32,230 nucleotides of DNA from Chlorobiales bacterium (GTDB lineage: Bacteria; Bacteroidota; Chlorobiia; Chlorobiales; Chlorobiaceae): NCBI GenBank assembly GCA_022360275.1, contig JAKSDC010000039.1, positions 1 through 32,230 on the forward strand, given 5' to 3'. Of this stretch, positions 15,275-22,887 are shown piece by piece. A program made the translations under genes and the position numbers. Every line of letters begins with the position of its first letter. Within the stretch, counting starts at the first letter, position 1. The notes beneath the pieces were generated by a model, which was not told the origin of the DNA, did no database searches, and saw only the letters and a program-made list of their open reading frames with translations.

Positions 15275-16365
15275 TGGGCACACGCTGCTGCGTCCCGACC
15301 TGCCAGCATCAGCTGTTGAAGCAAATAGTCGTTCTCTTCAGGCTTGCGGACAGCGAAACGAAAGTAGTTCTCTTCCAGCCCGGAGAAGTTCCGGCAATCG
15401 CGCACATATATGCCTTTTTTAACAAGGTAAAAGAGCAAATCATCCAGATCCGGTCCCGCATTCCATTGAGCCAGAAAAAAGTTGGCTGCATGGCCTTTCA
15501 ACATAATCTCCGGGATTCCGTTGAGTTTCCTGAATATTTTCGCGCGTTCAGTAGCTATCAGCATTCGAAGCTCTCTTTCGAAATCCCCGCAACGAAGCAA
15601 ATCGCGGGCAACCTTTTCGGCAACAATATTGATGGTCCATGGCTCCTTATAGCCCAAAAGAAAACGGTTGACCTCGGGATGAGCAATGATTGCCCCAAGA
15701 CGCAGCCCCGGCAATGCATAAAATTTGGTAAGCGAATGAACAACAATAACGTTTTTCATGGCGCGAACATCCCTCATCAGCGAAGCATCGGGAAAATCGT
15801 CCACAAACTGGATAAACGCCTCATCCATAATAAACCACTTTTCCGGGAAGCGGCTCGCCAGAGCGAGAAAAATCTCTTTAGGAAATCCCGTGCCTGTCGG
15901 GTTATTGGGATTTGCTGCAACAAGAGCATCGACACCGCGCAGATTGTCGGCTATCGTTTCTATGCCGGGAAGCATAAACCGTTCATGCTCTTCCAGCTTG
16001 AGAAATTGTACCGAAGTCCCGGCAATCCTGCAGGCACGTTCATAGTCGAAAAAAGAAGGGGCAAGAAGAGCGGCTTTTTTGATACCCAAAGCTCTCGGTA
16101 TCAGGTAGATTCCCTCGATAGCGCCGTTGACCGGAAGCACTGTACTTTGATCGAGACCATATCGCTCACGATAAAAATCATTTATACCATTCCCGTCGAT
16201 CGAAGGATATCGATGCACACTGAAAGTATCGAGACCTGCGTTTGTAATCGGAGGCGACAAAGGGCTGATGCTGACGCTGAAATCAAGAATCGGCTCACCG
16301 TTCAAGTTAAACCGTCGTTCAGGAGCCCCTCCATGTTCATGATGATAAAGATTTTCGCGGGTCAT
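15271..16365 (-). CDS. cobC: L-threonine-O-3-phosphate decarboxylase (CobC; CobD in Salmonella), PLP-dependent
   Basis: It encodes 364 residues from ATG 16365, which overlaps the cobQ stop as ATGA. It is a class I/II aminotransferase-fold protein with NPNNPTGTG (152-160), DEAF (181-184), the PLP lysine Lys214 in HSLTKFYALPGLRLG, and Arg222. The N-terminal HHEHGG with LDFSVSISPLSPP is typical of the CobC/CobD branch rather than HisC. The product is (R)-1-aminopropan-2-ol phosphate, used by CbiB, which is encoded immediately downstream. A histidinol-phosphate aminotransferase (HisC) is the close alternative by sequence, but the coupling to cobQ and cbiB decides the call. Confidence 0.92.
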   Translation of the reverse strand: MTRENLYHHEHGGAPERRFNLNGEPILDFSVSISPLSPPITNAGLDTFSVHRYPSIDGNGINDFYRERYGLDQSTVLPVNGAIEGIYLIPRALGIKKAALLAPSFFDYERACRIAGTSVQFLKLEEHERFMLPGIETIADNLRGVDALVAANPNNPTGTGFPKEIFLALASRFPEKWFIMDEAFIQFVDDFPDASLMRDVRAMKNVIVVHSLTKFYALPGLRLGAIIAHPEVNRFLLGYKEPWTINIVAEKVARDLLRCGDFERELRMLIATERAKIFRKLNGIPEIMLKGHAANFFLAQWNAGPDLDDLLFYLVKKGIYVRDCRNFSGLEENYFRFAVRKPEENDYLLQQLMLAGRDAAACAQ

Positions 16366-17855
16366 TGCCTAATCTCTCTCTCTATAATCCTGTAAACCTC
16401 GTCCATGTCAAGGTGTTTTTCAAAATGACCCGCAAGACGATCATACTCATGATCCTTGTCACGGACAGGACCATGTTCAGCAAAGTTCGGGTCCAGCAAA
16501 CGCAGAAACCACTCCCTGAACTCCCTTCCATCAAAAATGCCATGAAAATAGGTGCCCAGAATCTTGCCATCGGGGCTTACAACTCCATCGTACCCGGCAG
16601 CAGGCGCATTGTTCCTGGAAGATACCTGCAGCAAGGGCCGCCCGTTACCGACAAGACGGCTTTCTCCCATGTGTATTTCGTAACCTTCAGCTCTTACGGA
16701 CTCCTCAAGCAGACTCCCTTTTGAGTTGAACAATTTTTTCTTCCCCTGAAGCACCGTTTCTACAGGAAGAAAATCGAGTGCGGATGACTGCCCGGCGGCA
16801 CCTTCGATACCGCCGGGATCATGTATCACCTTTCCGAGCATCTGATAGCCGCCGCAAATCCCCAGAATAATCCCTCCGTCCTGCCGAAACGTTTTAATTC
16901 TTTTATCCCACCCCTGGACAAACATCCATTCAAGATCGCCCCGTACATTTTTCGACCCGGGAAGGATAAGAGTCTGATAACCTTCGAGATTTTTCGGATG
17001 GTGAAGGTAATGAACCTCCACAGTATCAAGGGATTCAAGTACGGCAAAATCGGTAAAGTTCGAAATATGGGGAAAATAAAGTACCGCAACACTGATTTTG
17101 TCCGAATCAGGAATACCTGCAGGATCAACAACCGTTTGAAGAGGCACCGCATCTTCCGCATCGATTGCGATTCCTCTGAAATAGGGTATGACACCCAGCA
17201 CGGGAACTCCGGCAAGCTGCTCAATGATGCGGGTGCCATCCCGAAACAGAGCCGCATCTCCCCTGAAACGATTGATAATAACTCCCTTTACCAGCGCCCT
17301 GTCTTCTGGAGGAATTACCGAGAGCGTCCCCGCAACCTGTGCGAATACGCCGCCCCTGTCGATATCTGCCACGAGAAGCACCTGTGCATCAGCCTCTCTG
17401 GCAGTCCTGAAGTTCACGAAATCGCGGTCATAAAGATTCATTTCGGCACAGGAACCCGCTCCTTCGATTACCAGCATTTCGTGATCTCCACGAAGCCTTC
17501 CAAGACTCTCAAATGCCCTCTCGGCCCAAATCCCTGTATTGCCGAAATATTCCTTTGCAGAACGGTTTGCAGCAACCATCCCCTGAAGCACAACCTGGGA
17601 GCCGATATCGGTATTGGGTTTCAGCAGTACCGGGTTCATATCCGCGGTAGGGACGACACGGGCAGCTTCGGCCTGGACAACCTGGGCACGGCCGATTTCA
17701 AAACCGTCAGGGGTCACGCCCGAGTTATTGGACATGTTTTGCGCCTTGAAAGGAGCTACATCGATGCCTGCGTTATTGAAAATGCGACACAGTGCTGTAG
17801 CAACGATGCTTTTTCCAACGTCTGAAGCCGTACCGAAAACCGCAAGATTTCTCAT
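16362..17855 (-). CDS. cobQ: Cobyric acid synthase CobQ/CbiP
   Basis: It encodes 497 residues from ATG 17855, which overlaps the bluB stop as ATGA and has GGGAAAAGAG upstream; an in-frame TTG at 17873 is not needed. The N-terminal dethiobiotin-synthase-like ATPase domain shows FGTASDVGKS (7-16), APFKAQNMSNNSGVT and VIEGAGSCAEMNL. The C-terminal triad glutaminase domain has ILPGSKN (297-303), nucleophile Cys334 in GICGGYQMLG and His438 in YFHGIFDG. It amidates four carboxylates of adenosylcobyrinic acid a,c-diamide in the cytoplasm, using glutamine and ATP. Full family length and all catalytic landmarks are present. Confidence 0.95.
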   Translation of the reverse strand: MRNLAVFGTASDVGKSIVATALCRIFNNAGIDVAPFKAQNMSNNSGVTPDGFEIGRAQVVQAEAARVVPTADMNPVLLKPNTDIGSQVVLQGMVAANRSAKEYFGNTGIWAERAFESLGRLRGDHEMLVIEGAGSCAEMNLYDRDFVNFRTAREADAQVLLVADIDRGGVFAQVAGTLSVIPPEDRALVKGVIINRFRGDAALFRDGTRIIEQLAGVPVLGVIPYFRGIAIDAEDAVPLQTVVDPAGIPDSDKISVAVLYFPHISNFTDFAVLESLDTVEVHYLHHPKNLEGYQTLILPGSKNVRGDLEWMFVQGWDKRIKTFRQDGGIILGICGGYQMLGKVIHDPGGIEGAAGQSSALDFLPVETVLQGKKKLFNSKGSLLEESVRAEGYEIHMGESRLVGNGRPLLQVSSRNNAPAAGYDGVVSPDGKILGTYFHGIFDGREFREWFLRLLDPNFAEHGPVRDKDHEYDRLAGHFEKHLDMDEVYRIIEREIRQ

Positions 17856-18505
17856 ACTCTTTTCCCAGCCCAATGCTCACAATGTACCAGACTCTCCAGT
17901 TCAAGCCGCGGCAACCATCCGGCCTGCTCAAGTTCAGGAGTCTCATGAAAATAAGACACATAACCCACACACAGCCATGCAACGGGAACGATATCGTCCG
18001 GAATTCCCAGCACGCCACGCATATGATCATGGTGAACAATACTTACCCATCCCGCCCCGAGATTCTCGGCGCGGGCGGCAAGCCAGAGATTCTGTACCGC
18101 ACAGACAGAGCTGTAAAGATCCATTTCGGGGTTCGCCGTGCGCCCGATAACCACATCGCCGGTCCGTTTACGGTCACAGGTCACGCAGATTCCAAGCGGA
18201 GCATCAACGATCCCTTCAAGCTTGAATGAACGGTACCGTTCTCTTTTTTCTTCGGGAAACATCTCGGCAGCCTCCCTGTTCGCAACCGCAAAACCGTCCC
18301 TCACACGTTTCCGAGTATCAACATCACGAACAATGATAAAGTCCCAGGGCTGCATGAAACCCACGCTCGGAGCATGGTGTGCCGCATGAAGAATCCGTTG
18401 CAAGACCTCGTCCGGCACCGGATCGGGGAGAAACTCCCCCCTGACATCCCTGCGGTTGTAGATAACCTTGTAAAGCGCGTTACGCTCTGCCACCGATATT
18501 TTCAT
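17852..18505 (-). CDS. bluB: 5,6-dimethylbenzimidazole synthase BluB (flavin destructase)
   Basis: It encodes 217 residues with a nitroreductase fold. The start RRDVRGEF with Asp20 and the later GWVSI with Ser155 correspond to the catalytic Asp32 and Ser167 known for Sinorhizobium BluB, and the spacing (135 residues) is the same. HHAPSVGFMQPWDFIIV is the usual flavin-contact region. BluB cleaves reduced FMN with O2 to make dimethylbenzimidazole, the lower ligand of cobalamin. The gene is coupled by ATGA overlap to cobQ and lies 12 bp after the btuF-like gene, so its place in corrinoid metabolism is clear. Its O2 need is striking if the host is an anaerobic phototroph, as the overall gene content suggests. 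Confidence 0.92.
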   Translation of the reverse strand: MKISVAERNALYKVIYNRRDVRGEFLPDPVPDEVLQRILHAAHHAPSVGFMQPWDFIIVRDVDTRKRVRDGFAVANREAAEMFPEEKRERYRSFKLEGIVDAPLGICVTCDRKRTGDVVIGRTANPEMDLYSSVCAVQNLWLAARAENLGAGWVSIVHHDHMRGVLGIPDDIVPVAWLCVGYVSYFHETPELEQAGWLPRLELESLVHCEHWAGKRV

Positions 18506-18517
18506 AGCTTTTTTTCA

Positions 18518-19306
18518 TCATTTTTCCGGTACCGGGAAAATTCGCTTCAAATCCGCGATACCATCCATGAGCACTGGAGCAGGATAAACAAAGTGCTCTC
18601 CGTTGAGAAGCACAACCTTGTAATCCCCTTCTGACATATCGACCGAACACCCGTGTTCATTGTCCTGCAAGACAAAAACAATGTCAGGCTCCGTTATGCG
18701 CAACAATTCATCAACGCTTGAAATATCACCGGATTTGTTAACATGGCGTATTGACGGATGTTTTTCAACGAGAGAAAAGCCTGCAACTGAAAACAGATCA
18801 TAAAGATATGTATTCCTGCCAAAAGAGAATGGTTCTCCCTTGCAGCTCGAGAGAAGAAGGGCTTTTCTCCCTTCTCCCTTCACTTCTTTAGCGTTCCTTT
18901 TCCAGGCAGCAGCAAACTCATCCGCCTTTCTCTCACCTTCCGGCAAACCGAGAATTTTCGCTATGACACGGATATTATCCTCGATTTCCTCCATCTCGTG
19001 AAATCCCTGAAGGACTACCGCTTTTGCTCCTTCCGGCGTGACTTCATGAAGTATTGCAGGCGCTGTCCAGTCGGAGGTGAAGATATAATCCGGCTCAAGC
19101 CCTGCAATTGCCTCTTTTTCAGGGTCCAGTATTCCGCCGGTACGGGGTCTGTCAAGCAAATCATAACGACTCACCCCGACAATATTCTCCTCTTGACAAA
19201 GATACTTCAGCGTATGAGTGATATACGGTGACTGACTTATAATCCGAGGCTCATGACTGCTGCAGCCGGCAATGGCCAGCAACAGCAGGATAAAGATTTT
19301 TTTCAT
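18518..19306 (-). CDS. BtuF-like periplasmic corrinoid-binding lipoprotein
   Basis: It encodes 262 residues with a lipoprotein signal MKKIFILLLLAIAGC (lipid attachment at Cys15). The rest has the helical-backbone type III binding-protein pattern: IISQSPYITHTLKYLCQEENIVGVS at the start, AIAGLEPDYIFTS near 67-79, NIRVIAKILGLPEGERKADEF, and a second lobe with SIRHVNKSGDISSVDELLRITEPDIVFV. It stands between btuB and bluB, with gaps of 55 and 12 bp, and would hand corrinoids from the outer-membrane receptor to BtuCD. It is shorter and more divergent than the BtuF-like protein at 22859-23758 and lacks the CDWPPEA motif of that protein, so its ligand may differ. Confidence 0.8.
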   Translation of the reverse strand: MKKIFILLLLAIAGCSSHEPRIISQSPYITHTLKYLCQEENIVGVSRYDLLDRPRTGGILDPEKEAIAGLEPDYIFTSDWTAPAILHEVTPEGAKAVVLQGFHEMEEIEDNIRVIAKILGLPEGERKADEFAAAWKRNAKEVKGEGRKALLLSSCKGEPFSFGRNTYLYDLFSVAGFSLVEKHPSIRHVNKSGDISSVDELLRITEPDIVFVLQDNEHGCSVDMSEGDYKVVLLNGEHFVYPAPVLMDGIADLKRIFPVPEK

Positions 19307-19361
19307 ACCTGCACCCGTTACATGGTTTCTGAAAAACGGAACAAGGGACGGAGAAGACTAC

Positions 19362-21311
19362 TCAAATGTCAACCCTCAACCCCAAAGTGAAACTTCGTCC
19401 CGGCATAGGGTATCCACTGACATATTCATAGTTGCGATCGAACAGATTGTCAATGGCTCCCTTGATAGTGAAACCTCTGCCATGTTCTTCATCAAGAACA
19501 AATCTTTTGGACAACGACACATCAGCAACGGCAAAGCCGCCTTTTGTCCCCGGTGCCGGATAGGTAATTTCAGTTTTCCCGATATAGGCAAGATTAAACC
19601 GGCCACTCAGGCCATTGTTGTCGTTAATCCTGACACCTGCGGCAATGTTTGTCTCAGGTGTATAGGTCAGAAGTTCATCGGTTTCATTATCCTTGTACTC
19701 CGTGAGGTAGGTAAAACTTGCATAAGGATTCATGAAAACTGCATTAGAAACCGGGAACACATATGACAGCTCGCCTTCGATACCGGAAATAACTGCTCCG
19801 CCAAGATTTTCCCATGTAAAATAATCGCCGGAGGAAACGTAGACCGACTTGATCATATCATTAAAATCAGTATAGAAGTAGGTCAGCGCCCCAGTAAAAC
19901 CATCTACTGTAATATCAATCCCCCCCTCATATGTCTGGCTGGACTCAGGCTTGAGGTTCGGATTTCCAAGATAGGTATATGAACCCCACGGCCCCCAGTC
20001 TACCGTATAATCTGCCGCAAGCTCATCGGGAGTCGGCATTCTGAAACCCTCTCCGTAATTGACTCTCAATTTCAGATTGTCAGTGACATGATATGCAATC
20101 CCAAAGTTTTTCGTCAGATTATCGGCATTTGCAGATGCCCCCTCATCGTTTTTAATATCGACATCATAATCATCATAGCGAACACCGGCAGAAAGGATAA
20201 GTCTTTCTTCAAGCAATCCTGCTTTTGAAAGCAAAAAGAACGCAGGATTTTCAAAGTCGGCATCTTTCGGCGCCGAAGAGGTCAACTGATTGTATTTCAG
20301 CCAGTCGACACCCGCAGTAACGCGCACTATATTATCCTTATAGGTTACCTGCCCCTGAGCACCCTGCTGGTCAACAGTCTGCTTGAAACCGCTTATCGGG
20401 TAATACCTGAAATCCTCCCCATTATAATACCTTGCCATCCAGTTCCATGAACTGCCAGGCATCTCTCCTTCATAAATAAAATCCAGTGATTCGTTTTTCA
20501 ATTTGACATAATCTACATGAGAGTTAACTGCAAGTCTGTTTGGACTGCCCTGGTGATCAACATCAAAATAACTGTAGATCACGCCGATACGATTCCCTTC
20601 GGCAAACCCGTAGCCCACGTTGACACTGCCGCCAACCTTATCCCTATATGCAGTATTGTAGTACCTTTGCCCATCAGCAGTATCGTAATCTCCCCTATCG
20701 GACATGGTATAGCTTCCAGAGAAATCAAAACTGTCAATTGTTCCGGACATTCCGGCTGAGGTCTCATAGTAACCGTAGGTCCCTTGCTTGTGTTCGACAA
20801 AAAATGATGGAATTCCTTCTCCTTTTCTGGTGATTACATTAACAACACCCCCCATTGCGGCGGAGCCGTACTGGACTGATGCTGCGCCGCGTATTATTTC
20901 AATCCGCTCGATATTCTCCGTCAAAATTTTGGAAAGGTTTCCGGTTCCTGCCCGGCGCCCATTTAAAAGGATCAGTGACTTTCCTTTCAAATCATTGCCA
21001 TGAGTTTCCGTCCTGAAGCCACGGATCCCAACGCTGGTCAAGGTGCCGGGATATTTCTGAATTTGCCCGATACTTTTCTCGGCAAGCAGCTCGCCAAGAT
21101 CACGTGCAGGCGATTCCTTGATTTCTTCCCTTGTAATGACGGTCACGCTTGAAGTGACATCTTTTTTCAACTCTTCAACCCTGCCCGCTGTAACAATAAT
21201 TTCGCCACTCTGATAGTGGGCAGATTTTTTTGTGCCGGGTAATTTCTCAGCCCGTGAAACCTCTGTCGCGAGAAACCCTAACGCCGCGAGGAGAACAATA
21301 ATTTTTTTCAT
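19362..21311 (-). CDS. btuB: TonB-dependent outer-membrane receptor, BtuB-like
   Basis: It encodes 649 residues with a signal peptide (MKKIIVLLAALGFLATEVSRAE) and GGAAG just before the ATG. The plug domain is seen at about 35-160: EIIVTAGRVEELKKDVTSSVTVITREEI, VGIRGFRTE, RIEIIRGAASVQYGSAAMGGVVNVITRKG. The remainder is a 22-strand-type barrel with the TonB-receptor landmarks NLKLRVNYGEGFRMPTPDELAADY and YLGNPNLKPESSQTYEGGID, and a C-terminal strand ending RSFTLGLRVDI, i.e. a typical aromatic/hydrophobic ending. It is the first gene after the cobalamin riboswitch, which identifies the substrate as a corrinoid. It would import cobamides across the outer membrane with energy from TonB. Confidence 0.93.
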   Translation of the reverse strand: MKKIIVLLAALGFLATEVSRAEKLPGTKKSAHYQSGEIIVTAGRVEELKKDVTSSVTVITREEIKESPARDLGELLAEKSIGQIQKYPGTLTSVGIRGFRTETHGNDLKGKSLILLNGRRAGTGNLSKILTENIERIEIIRGAASVQYGSAAMGGVVNVITRKGEGIPSFFVEHKQGTYGYYETSAGMSGTIDSFDFSGSYTMSDRGDYDTADGQRYYNTAYRDKVGGSVNVGYGFAEGNRIGVIYSYFDVDHQGSPNRLAVNSHVDYVKLKNESLDFIYEGEMPGSSWNWMARYYNGEDFRYYPISGFKQTVDQQGAQGQVTYKDNIVRVTAGVDWLKYNQLTSSAPKDADFENPAFFLLSKAGLLEERLILSAGVRYDDYDVDIKNDEGASANADNLTKNFGIAYHVTDNLKLRVNYGEGFRMPTPDELAADYTVDWGPWGSYTYLGNPNLKPESSQTYEGGIDITVDGFTGALTYFYTDFNDMIKSVYVSSGDYFTWENLGGAVISGIEGELSYVFPVSNAVFMNPYASFTYLTEYKDNETDELLTYTPETNIAAGVRINDNNGLSGRFNLAYIGKTEITYPAPGTKGGFAVADVSLSKRFVLDEEHGRGFTIKGAIDNLFDRNYEYVSGYPMPGRSFTLGLRVDI

Positions 21312-21554
21312 GCTTCCATCATGTTTAAAATTAAAAAATCAACATGACTGGAGTTATAAACAGAAAGCAAATGCACGGTAGGAAACCCTTATACAGAAAG
21401 TTTCTGGAAGTGATAGACACAGTGCAGAGCTGAAGCGCCAATGAATAGGTGAGACAGCAGAGGCTACGTGCCTGTATCAGAAATAAATTCCTTAGTGGAT
21501 TGTTTACCGCATTGCCTGACTATAACCCGTAGTCTAAACGTCCAAGCAATTGAA
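21312..21554 (-). other. Long untranslated leader between cobalamin aptamer and btuB
   Basis: About 240 bases lie between the B12 box and the btuB start, long for a riboswitch expression platform. No intrinsic terminator (GC stem plus T run) is visible. A CTTCCA segment of the leader (complement of 21405-21410) could pair with the TGGAAG that contains the btuB ribosome-binding site (complement of 21313-21318), which would allow control of translation. Two small self-complementary stretches (GACTA...TAGTC near 21520-21536; CAGAAACTTTCTG near 21394-21406) are also present. No ORF of credible length is seen. Confidence 0.4.
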
Positions 21555-21765
21555 ACTGGCAGGTCTCCTGACTTTCACGGAATACTTCTGCTGATAACCT
21601 TCCCACATTTTCCGGGCGGAAAAATCGCAGTGATCATCAGCAACTGCTGCTTCAGCACATGGAGCCATGGGCTGAAAAAACAGTAACCGTTTTACAGTTG
21701 CGGGCACAGTGTACGAATTTCACGTACTTCCCTATTCTCCGGCTTTTAAACCGGCACCAGCTATC
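21555..21765 (-). promoter_or_regulatory. Cobalamin riboswitch (AdoCbl-type aptamer)
   Basis: On the minus strand the conserved elements occur in order: GGTGCCGG, then GAATAGGGAAG, GTGAAATTCGTAC, ACTGTGCCCGCAACTGTAA, ATCACTGCG, TGTGGGAAGG, and the B12 box AGTCAGGAGACCTGCC (complement of 21558-21573). These are the hallmark sequences of the class I cobalamin aptamer. It lies upstream of btuB and the co-directional corrinoid genes and would shut down their expression when cobamide is plentiful. The outer limits are approximate. Confidence 0.95.
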
Positions 21766-21792
21766 TATGAAAGAACAATTTCATCTGGCAGC

Positions 21793-21821
21793 TATATACC
21801 AAAAATATCGCGAAACATCAA
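21793..21821 (-). promoter_or_regulatory. Promoter of the riboswitch-led corrinoid operon
   Basis: On the minus strand, TTGATG (complement of 21816-21821) is followed by exactly 17 bases and TATATA (complement of 21793-21798). This is a good sigma-70-type match. A start near 21786 would place the transcript 5' end about 20 bases before the cobalamin aptamer, as expected. Confidence 0.65.
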
Positions 21822-21824
21822 TGA

Positions 21825-22304
21825 TTATGTTGCAACCGGCTGTACAGCGCCGAAAATCTCTTCTATCTTCTTCCTTCGATAGGAAAAAACGTATTCAAGT
21901 CGGTTATGGATGAGAAGCTGATCGAGCATTTGTCCCAAAAAACCGAACGGGATCCTGTACTCGACGATATCGGTCATCTCTACTCCTTCGGGGATTTCAC
22001 GAAACAGGTGCTTGTGACGCCATACCTCATAGGGGCCGCTTTTCTGTTCGTCCTCAAACTCATGAGGTCTGTCGATATGAATGATTTCTGTAGACCATTG
22101 AACAGGAAAATCGAACAATGGAAAAAGCCTGTAACTGATAACCATTCCCTCGTACAGAGTGCCGATATCCTCCCTGTTGGTTATCTTCATATGCATTTCC
22201 CGTGGCGTTATTTTTTCAAGGTTCCGCGGATTGGAAAAAAAATCCCAGACCTTTTCTATCCCCGCGGGGATTTTCTGCGTATATATCAATTTGTTAACAT
22301 TCAT
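21825..22304 (-). CDS. SRPBCC-family (START-like) protein
   Basis: It encodes 159 residues from ATG 22304 (MNVNKLIYTQKIPAGIEKVWDFFSNPRNLEKITP). The open frame extends to 22418 but conserved sequence begins here. The helix-grip pattern is clear: VWDFFSNPRNLEKITP (about 19-34), a run of beta strands with GPYEVWRHKHLFREIPEGVEMTDIVEYRIPFG, and a long C-terminal helix ending RLEYVFSYRRKKIEEIFG. Such proteins bind hydrophobic ligands in a cavity and are often annotated as ligand-binding SRPBCC or cyclase/dehydrase-like proteins. The stop codon lies a few bases from the -35 box of the corrinoid operon promoter. No specific function can be read. Confidence 0.75.
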   Translation of the reverse strand: MNVNKLIYTQKIPAGIEKVWDFFSNPRNLEKITPREMHMKITNREDIGTLYEGMVISYRLFPLFDFPVQWSTEIIHIDRPHEFEDEQKSGPYEVWRHKHLFREIPEGVEMTDIVEYRIPFGFLGQMLDQLLIHNRLEYVFSYRRKKIEEIFGAVQPVAT

Positions 22305-22470
22305 TTTTGTAAACTGATAAGAGAATCTTTGGCAACGGTTAAACGTATCATATATAACTGCATAACCATATAAAACTATCCCTTTTTTGCCGGGAAATCG
22401 GTGCTGATTTTTACCCACTGCTTGTCATTCTTGTTTTATGGGCATCTTTATAAATTGTCTCAACTGAACC

Positions 22471-22887
22471 ATGGTCAAAGCCACCGTAACAGCGATCCTC
22501 TCACCTTCAGAGCAAGAGAGAGGCACTGTCCTTCTGACAAAACGAACCATAGATCCGTTTAAAAACCATTGGTGCTTTCCAGGCGGACATATCGATACAG
22601 GAGAAACCGCTGAAGAGGCTGTAATACGTGAAACCTCCGAAGAAACCGGTCTTGAAATGCAATCACCTGTTTTTTTGGGGTACTGCAACGAAATCTTTCC
22701 TGACTTCAACTTCCATGCGGTTGTCCTGATGTTTTACGGAACAGCAAAGGGCACGCTACGCCACCAACCCGGTGAAGTATCGGATATCGGCTGGTTTTCC
22801 ATTCATGAAGCCTGCGATTTCTCTCTTGCATTCAATCATCAGGAAGTTCTCGACCGTTATGAAAAACACCTTGCCTCCGCCGTCTAA
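22471..22887 (+). CDS. NUDIX hydrolase
   Basis: It encodes 138 residues. The Nudix box GHIDTGETAEEAVIRETSEETGL (about 38-60) fits G-x5-E-x7-R-E-x2-E-E-x-G-U fully, with the metal-binding REtsEE core. The protein begins MVKATVTAILSP and carries FKNHWCFPGGHID before the box. Nudix enzymes cleave nucleoside diphosphates linked to another group; the substrate cannot be told from sequence. Its 3' end overlaps the start of the btuF-like gene by 29 bp, so the two are translated from one mRNA. It is divergent from the SRPBCC gene across a 166-bp gap. Confidence 0.88.
   Translation: MVKATVTAILSPSEQERGTVLLTKRTIDPFKNHWCFPGGHIDTGETAEEAVIRETSEETGLEMQSPVFLGYCNEIFPDFNFHAVVLMFYGTAKGTLRHQPGEVSDIGWFSIHEACDFSLAFNHQEVLDRYEKHLASAV

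Noticed and set aside
15274..16395. Long + strand open frame (373 codons) opposite cobC
   Set aside because: It lies entirely antisense to a well-supported enzyme gene, has no recognisable domain and a His/Lys/Arg/Cys-rich composition typical of shadow frames.
16821..17825. Long + strand open frame (334 codons) opposite cobQ
   Set aside because: It is antisense to cobQ, whose catalytic motifs are complete, and shows no domain or plausible start signal.
21468..21913. Small + strand open frames upstream of the SRPBCC gene
   Set aside because: They are read on the opposite strand of the cobalamin riboswitch and are explained by its conserved sequence.
22422..22452. Possible promoter TTGTCA ... 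TTTATA before the NUDIX gene
   Set aside because: The spacer is 19 bases and the -10 match is weak, so it was not listed as a feature.
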